DNA from: an uncultured Steroidobacter sp.
GTDB lineage: Bacteria; Pseudomonadota; Gammaproteobacteria; Steroidobacterales; Steroidobacteraceae
Length of the DNA: 64,000 bases
Direction of reading: 5' to 3'
Assembly: GCF_937958065.1 (NCBI RefSeq)
Contig: NZ_CALFXI010000051.1
Span: 62,001-126,000, forward strand
Shown here: in pieces, positions 8,684 to 16,643 of the stretch
Layout of the letters: the number at the start of each line of letters is the position of its first letter
Position numbering within the stretch: the first letter of the stretch is position 1
Translations under genes and position numbers: made by a program
The notes under the pieces: generated by a model
Databases searched by the model: none
What the model was told of the DNA's origin: nothing
What the model saw: only the letters and a program-made list of their open reading frames with translations

Positions 8684-9820
8684 CTAACGGCAACCGTTTT
8701 CCTTCTTCGCGCGCTCGCCGTTATCTTTCCACAAGGCTTCGGCCTGCGACTTGGCCGCCTCCAGCACCTGGTCGGGCTGGCCTTTTTCCAGCATCGGAAT
8801 GCTCTGCGCGAAACCCAGCGACGTGACTATGTAAGCGTCGCCCATGCAGCCGGCTTCATTCAGTCGATCGCCGAAGTACTGCCACGCCAGTGCTTGAACG
8901 CGCGGCATCTGCCGTCCCCAGGGCATCCGCACCATCGACAGGAAAGCCGTCGGCTCGCCATCGCGCGCAGCGTCGAGGCCGAATGCCTGAGCGGTACGCG
9001 CATCCGCCGGGTGACCATCGCAGCCGAGCGACATGCAGTTCGCCAGGTCCAACTTCGCTTTCGGCATGGAGCGACCGGCGGTCTTCAGCAGCTCGCGAAT
9101 CTTGCTGACGTTTTCGGTGGTCTCGCCACGCTGAACCGCCATCAACAGATTGCTCGCCGCTGCATACATCGCGGGTGCGTAATTTTTACTGATCGCGGTT
9201 TGTATCAGTTCCTCGCGCCTGGCGGGATCGCGAAGAAAGGGCGCCAATTCAGTCGCGCTCGCCGGATCGCCCGCTTCGGCCGCTGCACGCAGGCGGGACT
9301 CGATGCCTCCGAAATCGAAGCGTGCCTGGCTGCAAGCGGTTCTGGCGCGCGGACTGAATTCGGCTTGCGCTTTGAGCACGCCCGCGACTCGACCGGCCCG
9401 CTCCGGCGGAAATTGTTTGGCGACCTGGGGCAGCTGCGCCTGCCAATCCTGCTGGCGCGCCTGAGAAACGGAATTGCACCAGTGCTGGACGCGCACCAGT
9501 GCAATGTTTGCATCGCGGTTGCCTTGAGCCGCCAGCGCGCTCAGGCTCGCGACGGCTCTATCGGCTTCGCCGCGCGCCAGTTGATCGATGACTTCATCGC
9601 TGACGGTGAGGCCACGAAAGCTGCGAAACGTGGTGACCCGCTGCAGGGTTTGCTGGAACTGTGTTTCATCCGTCGGTGCGACGGTGGCCGGAGGCGCTTC
9701 CGGCGCGGCTTCGGGAGGCGGCGCCTGTTTCGGTGCTTCGATGGCGTGCGCCGCGCCTTGGAATGAGAGCAGCGCCGCGAGGGCAGCGCTGCTCAGGGTG
9801 CCATGAAAGCTGCGATTCAT
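8684..9820 (-). CDS. Exported hypothetical protein, Ala/Pro-rich N-terminus, helical body
   Basis: A 378-residue protein with a clear Sec signal peptide cleaved after AAHA (about residue 27). A Pro/Ala-rich linker runs to about residue 52. The remainder is alpha-helical and Ala-rich; it contains several helix-turn-helix-like repeats (for example EAGDPASATELAPFLRDPA) resembling a TPR/Sel1-type solenoid, and a few Cys. It probably acts in the periplasm. It is transcribed in the same direction as, and 32 bp downstream of, the SIMPL-domain gene, so the two may form an operon. I do not recognise a named family. Confidence 0.6.
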   Translation of the reverse strand: MNRSFHGTLSSAALAALLSFQGAAHAIEAPKQAPPPEAAPEAPPATVAPTDETQFQQTLQRVTTFRSFRGLTVSDEVIDQLARGEADRAVASLSALAAQGNRDANIALVRVQHWCNSVSQARQQDWQAQLPQVAKQFPPERAGRVAGVLKAQAEFSPRARTACSQARFDFGGIESRLRAAAEAGDPASATELAPFLRDPARREELIQTAISKNYAPAMYAAASNLLMAVQRGETTENVSKIRELLKTAGRSMPKAKLDLANCMSLGCDGHPADARTAQAFGLDAARDGEPTAFLSMVRMPWGRQMPRVQALAWQYFGDRLNEAGCMGDAYIVTSLGFAQSIPMLEKGQPDQVLEAAKSQAEALWKDNGERAKKENGCR

Positions 9821-9852
9821 GAGAATGGCCGCCTTTCGCTGACGAGCTTCGA

Positions 9853-10590
9853 TTACGGCGTGGTGTTCGGAATCAGATCGTACTCGACCTGCACCGTGCC
9901 GTTGAATCCCATCTGACCGCTTTGATACGAGCCGGCCGCATCGGACGCCATTTCGGCGCGCGCCATCTGCACCTTCATCATGGGCATCGGCGGCGGCACG
10001 AAGCCGGAGCTGGCGGAAATCGTACGCGGCGCACCCAGACGGGCCCCGGCGGCCTTGGCCACCGCTTCGGCGTTCAGCTTCGCGTCAGCTACCGCACGGG
10101 CGAGCGCTTCGCGTTCCAGGTCGCGCCGCCTGGTCGAATCCAGGCGCGGATCGCCGACCGAGTTCACGCCGAGGTCGAACGACTTCTCCATCAGCTGACC
10201 GAGCTTGTCCAGATCGCGCAGCTCGATCTCGATCTGACGCGACACGTAGTAGCCGATCAGGTTGCGCTCCTTGGCGTTGTTGTCCCAGTTGTACTCGGGC
10301 TGCACATTGACGCGAGTGGTGCGCACGTACTTCTGATCGATCTTCAAATCGCGCGTCAGCTTCAGCACGGCGTCGACGGTCTTCGACACTTCGGCGCGCG
10401 CGTCCTCCATCCTCGGCTTGCGCGCTTCGACGCCCAGCGTCACCAGAGCACGATCCGGCTCCGCCTGAATCTCACCTTGACCGGAGACGCTGATGGTGCG
10501 CGGACGCTCGGCTTCCGCGCCGGCGGCCCAGCCGGACACCAGTAACGCGCAGGCGGCGGCAGTGGTGAGCTGAAGGGTTCTGAGTTTCAT
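9853..10590 (-). CDS. SIMPL-domain (DUF541) periplasmic protein
   Basis: A 245-residue protein starting at ATG 10590. It has a signal peptide (cleavage around AAGAEA, residues 22-26), then RTISVSGQGEIQAEPDRA, the hallmark opening of SIMPL/DUF541 proteins (family of Brucella BP26 and E. coli YggE). The body keeps the family pattern: TVDAVLKL, the TTRVNVQPEYNW strand and the YYVSRQIEIELRDL strand. Such proteins form periplasmic oligomeric rings and are linked to oxidative-stress resistance; no enzyme activity is established. In-frame sequence upstream to 10827 looks noncoding, so the start with the signal peptide was chosen. Confidence 0.87.
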   Translation of the reverse strand: MKLRTLQLTTAAACALLVSGWAAGAEAERPRTISVSGQGEIQAEPDRALVTLGVEARKPRMEDARAEVSKTVDAVLKLTRDLKIDQKYVRTTRVNVQPEYNWDNNAKERNLIGYYVSRQIEIELRDLDKLGQLMEKSFDLGVNSVGDPRLDSTRRRDLEREALARAVADAKLNAEAVAKAAGARLGAPRTISASSGFVPPPMPMMKVQMARAEMASDAAGSYQSGQMGFNGTVQVEYDLIPNTTP

Positions 10591-10699
10591 GATGCTTGTT
10601 CCTTGATGTAGCCGCTCATCCGCGGCAGTCAGATGCTTTGTCTGTCGCGGGCACGGCAAGTTCAGCGTCCGAGCGCGCCGGAAAAAAATATCTGCGGAG

Positions 10700-11329
10700 C
10701 TAACCCAACAGCCGGGGCAGCAACGTTTGCAGTTCGGATCGGTCCCGTCGCAGCGCTTCGCCGCGACCGGCGACGATGCTTTCGAGCTCGGCGGTGGCGC
10801 GCTCGAAATCGTCGTTGACGACGACATAATCGAACTCGTTCCAATGTGACATGTCGGCGATCGAGTCGCGCAGGCGGCGTGCGATCACTTCGTCGTTGTC
10901 CGTTTGCCGGCCGCGCAGGCGCTGTTCGAGCGCTGCGCGGGACGGCGGCAGGATGAAGATGGACTGACATTCGGGCATCGCGTGACGAATCTGTTGCGCG
11001 CCCTGCCAGTCGATTTCGAGCAGCACGTTGTCGCCATCGCGCAGCATGCTTTCGACTTGCGGTTTGGACGTGCCGTAATAGTTGTCGAACACGCGCGCGT
11101 GCTCGAGGAACTCGCCGGCAGCCACCATGCGCTCGAACTCGGCATGATCGACGAAGAAGTAGTCGCGGCCGTGCTGTTCGTTGGGCCGCGGCTTGCGAGT
11201 GGTATAGGAAATGGAAAAACGCAGCGACGGGACGCGCGCCATCAGAGCGCGCACCAATGTCGTCTTGCCCGCGCCCGAGGGCGCGGCGATCACGAAAAGT
11301 TTTCCCCGGGTTACCGACACTGCACTCAT
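10700..11329 (-). CDS. gmk: Guanylate kinase
   Basis: A 209-residue P-loop kinase converting GMP to GDP. The P-loop is APSGAGKTTLVRAL near residues 16-29. The GMP-binding part SYTTRKPRPNEQHGRDYFFV follows, then LLEIDWQGAQQIR, all standard guanylate kinase signatures. Length is normal. Its start codon overlaps the yicC stop by 4 nt, giving a yicC-gmk operon, an arrangement common in Proteobacteria. Product: nucleotide biosynthesis, cytosolic. Confidence 0.97.
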   Translation of the reverse strand: MSAVSVTRGKLFVIAAPSGAGKTTLVRALMARVPSLRFSISYTTRKPRPNEQHGRDYFFVDHAEFERMVAAGEFLEHARVFDNYYGTSKPQVESMLRDGDNVLLEIDWQGAQQIRHAMPECQSIFILPPSRAALEQRLRGRQTDNDEVIARRLRDSIADMSHWNEFDYVVVNDDFERATAELESIVAGRGEALRRDRSELQTLLPRLLG

Positions 11330-12192
11330 TCCACGTTCTGTACTTGTTCGCGCATCTGTTCGATCGCGACTTTCATGTCCACCGCCGCGCGCGTGGTTTC
11401 ACTGTCCTGCGACTTCGACGAGAGGGTATTCGCTTCGCGATTCAGTTCCTGCATCAGGAAGTCCAGCCGACGACCGGCAGGCTCGGCGGAGCTCAGCACC
11501 GATGTCACTTCCTCCAGGTGCGCGCCGAGACGGTCCAGCTCCTCGTCCACATCCATCTTGTGGGCGTACAGCACCAGCTCCTGCTCCAGGCGTTCCGGAT
11601 CGGGTGTGCTGCCGAGTTGCGCGATTCGCTCCATGATGCGTTCACGCATGCGTCGCGACACTTCCGGCAAACGCGCGCGCACTGCTTGAACTTGTGTGCG
11701 CATCGTCGCACATCGCGTCAACAACAGTTCTCGAATGCGTTGACCTTCGCGCAGCCGGGTCTCGTTCAGCTCGTTCAGCGCTTCCTGGACCAGCTCCAGC
11801 GCGGCCGCGAGCACCGGCTTGATGTCCACTTCCGCTTCGCGCACCACACCGGGCCAGCGCAGCACGTCGATGGGACTGACCGGCGCCGGATACTTCAACT
11901 GGCCCCGGACCTGGTCCACGCGGGCGACCAGCTCGTCCAGCAATTGCGTATCCAGCTCCAGCGAGCGCTGCGTGCCCGCTGCCGACTTCAGGTACAGATT
12001 GGCGTCCACTTTGCCTCGACGCAGCGCCGCGGTGATCGCCTGGCGCACATCGTTGTCGAGCGCCTTGAGCTCCTCCGGCAGGCGCAGCGAGGTCTCGAGG
12101 TAGCGATGGTTCACGGTGCGCACCTCGCACACCAGCGTACCCCATGGGCCGACGCGCTCGCGCCGGGCGAAACCTGTCATGCTGCGGATCAT
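11326..12192 (-). CDS. yicC: YicC-family endoribonuclease/stress protein
   Basis: A 288-residue protein opening MIRSMTGFARRE, the conserved YicC N-terminus. It ends with the DUF1732 domain (FLMQELNREANTLSSKSQD), also a family signature. YicC has been described as an endoribonuclease that promotes degradation of RyhB-type small RNA; that is family knowledge, not visible here. It is the first gene of a yicC-gmk pair, divergent from the PP2C gene with about 125 bp between starts. Confidence 0.95.
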   Translation of the reverse strand: MIRSMTGFARRERVGPWGTLVCEVRTVNHRYLETSLRLPEELKALDNDVRQAITAALRRGKVDANLYLKSAAGTQRSLELDTQLLDELVARVDQVRGQLKYPAPVSPIDVLRWPGVVREAEVDIKPVLAAALELVQEALNELNETRLREGQRIRELLLTRCATMRTQVQAVRARLPEVSRRMRERIMERIAQLGSTPDPERLEQELVLYAHKMDVDEELDRLGAHLEEVTSVLSSAEPAGRRLDFLMQELNREANTLSSKSQDSETTRAAVDMKVAIEQMREQVQNVE

Positions 12193-12229
12193 TATTTCGT
12201 GCCGTAGGAAAGATTAAGGCAAACGCTTC

Positions 12230-12258
12230 TTACACGGTGCGTGACGCGATGCTATAAA
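12230..12258 (+). promoter_or_regulatory. Putative sigma-70 promoter of the PP2C gene
   Basis: TTACAC (12230-12235) and TATAAA (12253-12258) with exactly 17 bp between. Transcription would start near 12265, which makes translation from the TTG at 12267 unlikely and supports the start at 12318. Confidence 0.55.
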
Positions 12259-12317
12259 GCGACGCCTTGGAAGGGGCAAGTGTATCAGCAGAAGAGCCGT
12301 CCGGCCGGAGCCCGCGC

Positions 12318-13064
12318 TTGCGGATCGAGCATGCAGATTTAAGTCTGATCGGTGATCGTGAGGACAACCAGGACCGTGTAACCGTCGCCGCCACCGATAA
12401 GGCCGCGCTGCTCGTGGTCATTGATGGTATGGGTGGCCATTCGGACGGCAGCCGCGCCGCCGATACGGCACTGAAAAGCCTCCTCGATTCCTTCCAGCAA
12501 ACGCCTTTGCCGATGTTCGATCCCATCGGCTTCCTGCATCTGTCGCTGAGTCGCGCGCATGACGACGTCGCCCGGTTGGGTAACGGCCAGAGCATCGATG
12601 CGCGGCCGCGTGCCACGATTGCCGTGTGCCTGGTCCAGGAAGGTGCAGCTTACTGGGCGCATATCGGCGACAGCCGCATCTATCACATTCGTCACGGCAA
12701 GATGCTGGCGCGGACCCGCGACCACAGCCATGTCGAGCTGCTGTTGCGTGAGGGCAAGATCACCGAGGAAGAGCTGCCCAATCACCCGATGCGCAACTTC
12801 GTCGAATGCTGCCTCGGTGGCGATCCGGCCATTCCCGAGATGACCATCAGCGGCCGCCATGTCCTGCAGGCCGGCGACGTGATCCTGTTGTGCACCGATG
12901 GCATCTGGGCAAACCTGCGAGATACGGACATCGCCGCATTTTTCCGCGAGGACACGCAACAACTGCGAGCCTGGCTGGAAGCTCTCGGCCGCCGCGCAGT
13001 GCAGGCTTCATCCCCTTTCAGCGATAATTCCACAGCTGCCGTGATGCGCTACCTGGGCAATTGA
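12318..13064 (+). CDS. PP2C-type Ser/Thr protein phosphatase
   Basis: A metal-dependent phosphatase. PP2C signatures in order: GDREDNQDRV (first metal-site region), VVIDGMGGHSDG (metal-binding DG), AHIGDSRIYHIR, ARTRDHSHVELL, ILLCTDGIW and FSDNSTAAVMR. The start was set at TTG 12318 because GGAG at 12307-12310 sits 7 nt upstream and the predicted promoter leaves little room for an earlier start; an in-frame TTG at 12267 would add 17 residues. The protein is a catalytic domain only, about 248 residues. It lies between yicC and rph with no kinase beside it. The window has a second PP2C gene at 42.4 kb that does sit beside a kinase. Confidence 0.87.
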   Translation: MRIEHADLSLIGDREDNQDRVTVAATDKAALLVVIDGMGGHSDGSRAADTALKSLLDSFQQTPLPMFDPIGFLHLSLSRAHDDVARLGNGQSIDARPRATIAVCLVQEGAAYWAHIGDSRIYHIRHGKMLARTRDHSHVELLLREGKITEEELPNHPMRNFVECCLGGDPAIPEMTISGRHVLQAGDVILLCTDGIWANLRDTDIAAFFREDTQQLRAWLEALGRRAVQASSPFSDNSTAAVMRYLGN

Positions 13065-13115
13065 GCCCGGCATCTCGGAGCCGAATCGCTCTGCCTTCGC
13101 TTCCCAGGAGGAAGC

Positions 13116-13841
13116 ATGAAATCCAGACCCAGTGGCCGCGCTCCCGACGAGCTGCGGCCGATCCGCATTACCCGTCGTTTCACCCGTCACGCCGAAGGCT
13201 CGGTGTTGATCGAGTTCGGTGACACGCGCGTGCTCTGTACCGCGAGTGTGGAGGAAAGCGTTCCTTCCTTCCTGCGCAACTCCGGCAAGGGTTGGGTGAC
13301 CGCCGAGTACGGCATGCTTCCGCGCGCGACTCACACTCGCAACAAGCGCGAAGCCGCCTCTGGCAAGCAAGGTGGCCGCACGCTGGAAATTCAGCGGCTG
13401 ATCGGCCGAGCCTTGCGTGCGGTGATCGATCTGAAAGCGCTCGGCGAGCGCACGATCACCGTCGACTGCGACGTGCTGCAGGCGGATGGCGGCACACGCA
13501 CGGCCTCGATCACGGGCGGTTATGTGGCAATGGTCGACGCCGTCAATTCATTGCTGCGCAAGGGTGCGCTGCGCGACAGTCCGATTCACGGCCAGGTCGC
13601 CGCCGTGTCGGTCGGCATCTGGTCGGGACAGCCGGTGCTGGATCTGGACTACGCCGAAGATTCCGAAGCCGAGACCGACATGAACATCGTCATGAACAAC
13701 GGCGGCGGCTTCATCGAGGTGCAAGGCACCGCCGAAGGTCATGCCTTCCGGCGCAACGAGCTCGATGAGCTGCTGAATCTGGCCGCGAACGGTTGCGGCC
13801 AGCTGCTGGCGCGCCAGCTCGAAGCGCTGAACGCGGACTGA
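13116..13841 (+). CDS. rph: Ribonuclease PH
   Basis: A 241-residue phosphorolytic 3'-5' exoribonuclease that trims tRNA 3' ends. Signatures: RITRRFTRHAEGSVLIEFGDT at the N-terminus, the RNA-binding GWVTAEYGMLPRATHTR, TITVDCDVLQADGGTRTASI in the active site, and the PVLDLDYAEDSEAETDMNIV metal-site segment. Length is standard. A strong Shine-Dalgarno (AGGAGG, 13105-13110) fixes the ATG at 13116. It leads a rph-rdgB-hemW run. Confidence 0.97.
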   Translation: MKSRPSGRAPDELRPIRITRRFTRHAEGSVLIEFGDTRVLCTASVEESVPSFLRNSGKGWVTAEYGMLPRATHTRNKREAASGKQGGRTLEIQRLIGRALRAVIDLKALGERTITVDCDVLQADGGTRTASITGGYVAMVDAVNSLLRKGALRDSPIHGQVAAVSVGIWSGQPVLDLDYAEDSEAETDMNIVMNNGGGFIEVQGTAEGHAFRRNELDELLNLAANGCGQLLARQLEALNAD

Positions 13842-13847
13842 AGCGGC

Positions 13848-14471
13848 ATGCGTCTGGTCATCGCCACCGGCAATGCCGGCAAATTGAAGGAGCTGCGCGA
13901 GCTGTTGCCGCCGCCGGCATTCGAGGTGCTGCCGCAATCGCAGTTCACCTCGGTGAGCGTCGAGGAGACCGGCCTGAGCTTCGTCGAGAACGCCATCTTG
14001 AAAGCGCGTCACGCGGCACAAGCCTCTGGATTGCCGGCCATCGCCGATGATTCGGGGCTCGAGGTCGATGCGCTCGATGGCGCTCCCGGCATCTATTCCG
14101 CGCGCTACGCTGGCGAAGGCGCGAGCGACGAAGACAATCTGCTCAAGCTGCTCGCTGCGCTCGAAGGCAAATCGCCTGCAGAACGCTCGGCCCGTTACCA
14201 GTGCGCGCTGGTGTACATGCGCTCGCCGCGCGATCCGTCGCCGCTGATCTGCCAGGCGAGCTGGGAAGGTCGGATCACGAGCCATCGTCGCGGCACGGGC
14301 GGTTTCGGCTACGACCCGATCTTCGAGCTCGCCGATCGTCCGGTCACGGTGGCCGAGCTGTCCGCGGCGGAGAAGAACCAGCTCAGCCATCGCGGCCAGG
14401 CGCTGCGCGGCCTCGTAGCACTGTTGAAAACCCGGGATCGGGCATCCTGCCACGACCCTCGTGCGAGCTAG
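13848..14471 (+). CDS. rdgB: XTP/dITP diphosphatase (RdgB/HAM1)
   Basis: A 207-residue house-cleaning pyrophosphatase that removes inosine and xanthosine triphosphates. N-terminal VIATGNAGKLKEL, IADDSGLEVDAL and the C-terminal FGYDPIFE and SHRGQAL motifs are all present. It starts 6 bp after the rph stop. After the conserved end (HRGQALRGLVALLK) the last dozen codons and the TAG stop are encoded by a dispersed repeat (14434-14488), giving the unusual tail TRDRASCHDPRAS. Confidence 0.95.
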   Translation: MRLVIATGNAGKLKELRELLPPPAFEVLPQSQFTSVSVEETGLSFVENAILKARHAAQASGLPAIADDSGLEVDALDGAPGIYSARYAGEGASDEDNLLKLLAALEGKSPAERSARYQCALVYMRSPRDPSPLICQASWEGRITSHRRGTGGFGYDPIFELADRPVTVAELSAAEKNQLSHRGQALRGLVALLKTRDRASCHDPRAS

Positions 14472-14488
14472 CAAAAAGGCGTGACTTT
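14434..14488 (+). repeat. Dispersed intergenic repeat, copy 2 (3' end of rdgB)
   Basis: Shares GGGCATCCTGCCACGA and the following AAAAGGCG-rich part with the minus strand of 6148-6200. It overlaps the rdgB 3' end and supplies its stop codon. Confidence 0.6.
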
Positions 14489-14512
14489 TTTGCTGCTCGC
14501 TCGCCGCTTGCA

Positions 14513-14545
14513 GCGGCGGGGGACATCCATGTACCCAGGGTGGCT
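14513..14545 (+). repeat. Short palindromic intergenic motif, copy 1
   Basis: This stretch resembles 28572-28604. Both read GCGG, then a G-rich part, then ACATCC-TGTACCC, then GGGTGGC. In the other copy the arms GGGTACA/TGTACCC pair perfectly; here one pair is lost. It probably belongs to a REP-like intergenic family. Confidence 0.4.
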
Positions 14546-14576
14546 TCGATCTGCCGACGCTTAGCTGAGTAAATCG

Positions 14577-15734
14577 ATGTCTCTGTCGCTGCCATCACTC
14601 TCCTTGTACGTGCACATGCCCTGGTGTGTGCGCAAGTGCCCGTACTGCGACTTCAACTCGCATGCGGCGCCCGAAGTGGTGCCGCAGGCCCAGTACATCG
14701 ATGCCTTGCTCGAAGACCTGCAGAACGACGTGGCAGCGGCGCAGGGGCGCGCGCTGACCTCGATCTTTTTCGGGGGCGGCACGCCCAGCCTGTTTGCTCC
14801 CGATCAGGTCGGCCGCCTGCTGGAAGGCGTGCGCCGTCAGATCCCGTTCGATCCGGGCATCGAGATCACGCTCGAAGCGAATCCCGGCACCATCGAGCAC
14901 GGCCGTTTCTCGGGCTATCGAGACGCCGGCGTGAATCGCGTGTCGCTCGGCGCGCAGACTTTCAACGACGAGCAGCTGAAGCTGCTAGGTCGCATCCACG
15001 GGGCCGGCGACATTGCCCGCGCAGTCGACGAGCTGCGGCAAGCCGGGATCGAGAACTTCAATCTGGATCTGATGTACGGACTGCCCGCCCAGAGCGTGGC
15101 GCAAGCGCTGCAGGATCTGGAGAGCGCGCTCGCGCTTCAACCCACGCACCTCTCGCAGTACCAGCTGACCCTGGAGCCCGGCACGGTGTTCTATCACCGC
15201 CCGCCGCCGCTGCCCGACCCGGACGACTGCTGGCAGATGCAGATCGATTCTCAGGAGCTGCTGGCGGTGCGCGGCTACGAGCAATACGAAGTCTCGGCTT
15301 ACGCGCGAACGGGGCGCAGGAGCCGTCACAACCTGAACTACTGGGAATTCGGGGACTACATCGGCATCGGCGCCGGCGCGCACGGCAAGCTGACCCGACC
15401 CGGCTCAGGCGAGCTCATCGAGCGGACCACTCGGGTCAAGCAGCCTCGCGAATACCTGTCGCGTTCCGCGGGCTCCCGAGTGAGCGAGCGTCGGGTGGTA
15501 CCGGCCGAGGATCTGCCGTTCGAGTTCATGCTGAACGGTCTGCGACTGATCGACGGCTTCAGCGAGCAGGTTTTCGAGGCTCGCACCGGCCTGTCGTTCG
15601 GGGTGATCGAGGGGCAGGTCGCGACGGCCGTGAGTAAAGGGCTGCTGGAGCAGGATGGGCCCGGGCATTGGCGGGCCACGGCGGAGGGGCAGCGCTTCCT
15701 GAATGATCTGCAGGAGCTGTTCCTGCCCGTGTAA
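14577..15734 (+). CDS. hemW: Radical SAM heme chaperone HemW
   Basis: A 385-residue protein. Near the N-terminus, YVHMPWCVRKCPYCDFNSH supplies three cluster cysteines (C17, C21, C24) in the CxxxCxxC order typical of HemW and its paralogue HemN. A GGGTPSLF motif (SAM binding) follows, then LEANPGTIE. The C-terminal HemW domain is present (NYWEFGDYIGIGAGAHGK). HemW has heme-chaperone rather than coproporphyrinogen dehydrogenase activity; the short length and missing fourth N-terminal Cys of HemN support HemW. It follows rph-rdgB in the usual gammaproteobacterial order, about 105 bp after rdgB. Confidence 0.93.
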   Translation: MSLSLPSLSLYVHMPWCVRKCPYCDFNSHAAPEVVPQAQYIDALLEDLQNDVAAAQGRALTSIFFGGGTPSLFAPDQVGRLLEGVRRQIPFDPGIEITLEANPGTIEHGRFSGYRDAGVNRVSLGAQTFNDEQLKLLGRIHGAGDIARAVDELRQAGIENFNLDLMYGLPAQSVAQALQDLESALALQPTHLSQYQLTLEPGTVFYHRPPPLPDPDDCWQMQIDSQELLAVRGYEQYEVSAYARTGRRSRHNLNYWEFGDYIGIGAGAHGKLTRPGSGELIERTTRVKQPREYLSRSAGSRVSERRVVPAEDLPFEFMLNGLRLIDGFSEQVFEARTGLSFGVIEGQVATAVSKGLLEQDGPGHWRATAEGQRFLNDLQELFLPV

Positions 15735-16027
15735 CAAGAAATCCGAACGTGCCGGGCCGGCGAACAGTTCCCCTTACCGCTACTGCGGCGTGTGATCCAG
15801 CCCACAAATTTCCCTTTGAAAACCGATCCCTTAGCCCCGCCCGCGAGGGGTTATGCACACGCGGGAAGGCGTGTCATCCGTGCCTCACGTTGATGACAAA
15901 ATTCAATGCGATATATCAGCAGGGCTTTGTAACTCATTGATTGCGCAGGGTGAAATGCCCTGGTGAAAATTTGAGCAATTTGACAGCGTCACATTTCTGC
16001 AAGGTCCGAGGTCGATCCGGCGTGGAG

Positions 16028-16062
16028 TCATCCACACACTTATCCACAGACTTTGTGGATAA
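16028..16062. promoter_or_regulatory. Compact DnaA-box cluster
   Basis: Three 9-mers lie within 35 bp. TCATCCACA at 16028-16036 has one mismatch to the consensus TTATNCACA. TTATCCACA at 16040-16048 is perfect. TGTGGATAA at 16054-16062 is a perfect box in the opposite direction. The two perfect boxes form an inverted repeat with a 5-bp spacer. AT-rich sequence lies about 40-130 bp upstream. It may be a DnaA regulatory or titration site, or part of an origin; dnaA, dnaN and rpmH are not nearby. Confidence 0.6.
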
Positions 16063-16117
16063 CCGCCGTCAAGTACCTACGAATCCATTCACCCCCATTC
16101 TGGCGAAAGTTTTTTCC

Positions 16118-16146
16118 TTGCGAGGGGGGCGAACGGCCGTTACACT
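16118..16146 (+). promoter_or_regulatory. Putative sigma-70 promoter of rpmE
   Basis: TTGCGA (16118-16123), 17 bp, TACACT (16141-16146). Transcription would begin near 16153, leaving a leader of about 37 nt before the rpmE ATG. Confidence 0.6.
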
Positions 16147-16189
16147 GCGCCCCTTTTTTCGGGCCGGTCCGACCCAAGATAGTTACGCC

Positions 16190-16390
16190 ATGAAAGACGG
16201 CATTCACCCTGAGTACAAAGAGATCAACGTGGTTTGCAGCTGCGGTAACTCCTTTGTTACCCGCTCCACGTTGGGCCATGACCTGCAGATCGAAGTCTGC
16301 TCCAACTGCCATCCGTTCTACACGGGCAAGCAGAAGATCGTCGATACCGGCGGTCGCGTGGACAAGTTCCGCAAGAAGTACGCTCGCTAA
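16190..16390 (+). CDS. rpmE: 50S ribosomal protein L31, zinc-binding form
   Basis: A 66-residue protein starting MKDGIHPEY. Four cysteines (C16, C18, C37, C40: CSC and CSNC) form the zinc ribbon of the C+ class of L31. The HPFYTGKQKIVDTGGRVDKF segment is diagnostic of the family. In-frame upstream sequence is not conserved, so the ATG at 16190 is the start. A promoter precedes it and an intrinsic terminator follows at 16489, making this a single-gene unit. Confidence 0.97.
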   Translation: MKDGIHPEYKEINVVCSCGNSFVTRSTLGHDLQIEVCSNCHPFYTGKQKIVDTGGRVDKFRKKYAR

Positions 16391-16488
16391 GATCGGTCGC
16401 GCGGAGCGGTTCCGCGCACAGCATCGGCGGGCTGTGCTGATCTCGCTGCGTTAAGCACGCGTTCAGCAGGCGGGCTCTACACCCAAAG

Positions 16489-16518
16489 GGGCGCTCCGGT
16501 TTCCGGGGCGCCCTTTTT
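16489..16518 (+). terminator. Intrinsic terminator after rpmE
   Basis: An 11-bp stem (GGGCGCTCCGG / CCGGGGCGCCC, one G-T pair) with a TTT loop, followed by five T. It lies about 100 bp after the rpmE stop. Confidence 0.85.
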
Positions 16519-16643
16519 GTCGTTCGTGCGCTCCCCAGGTACCTAGAGAATCCAGTCGGGGAACTCGCGACGATTTGCATCGACATAGAGCTATAGAGTG
16601 CAATGGCGCCCTCGCCCTCGCCGTTGCCGAGCCGGACGCCGCC

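Larger units (their letters stand above)
15735..16189. other. Intergenic region between hemW and rpmE
   Basis: This 455-bp stretch has no convincing gene. It is AT-richer than its surroundings (notably 15895-15990) and contains the DnaA-box cluster at 16028-16062 and the rpmE promoter at 16118-16146. Confidence 0.7.
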
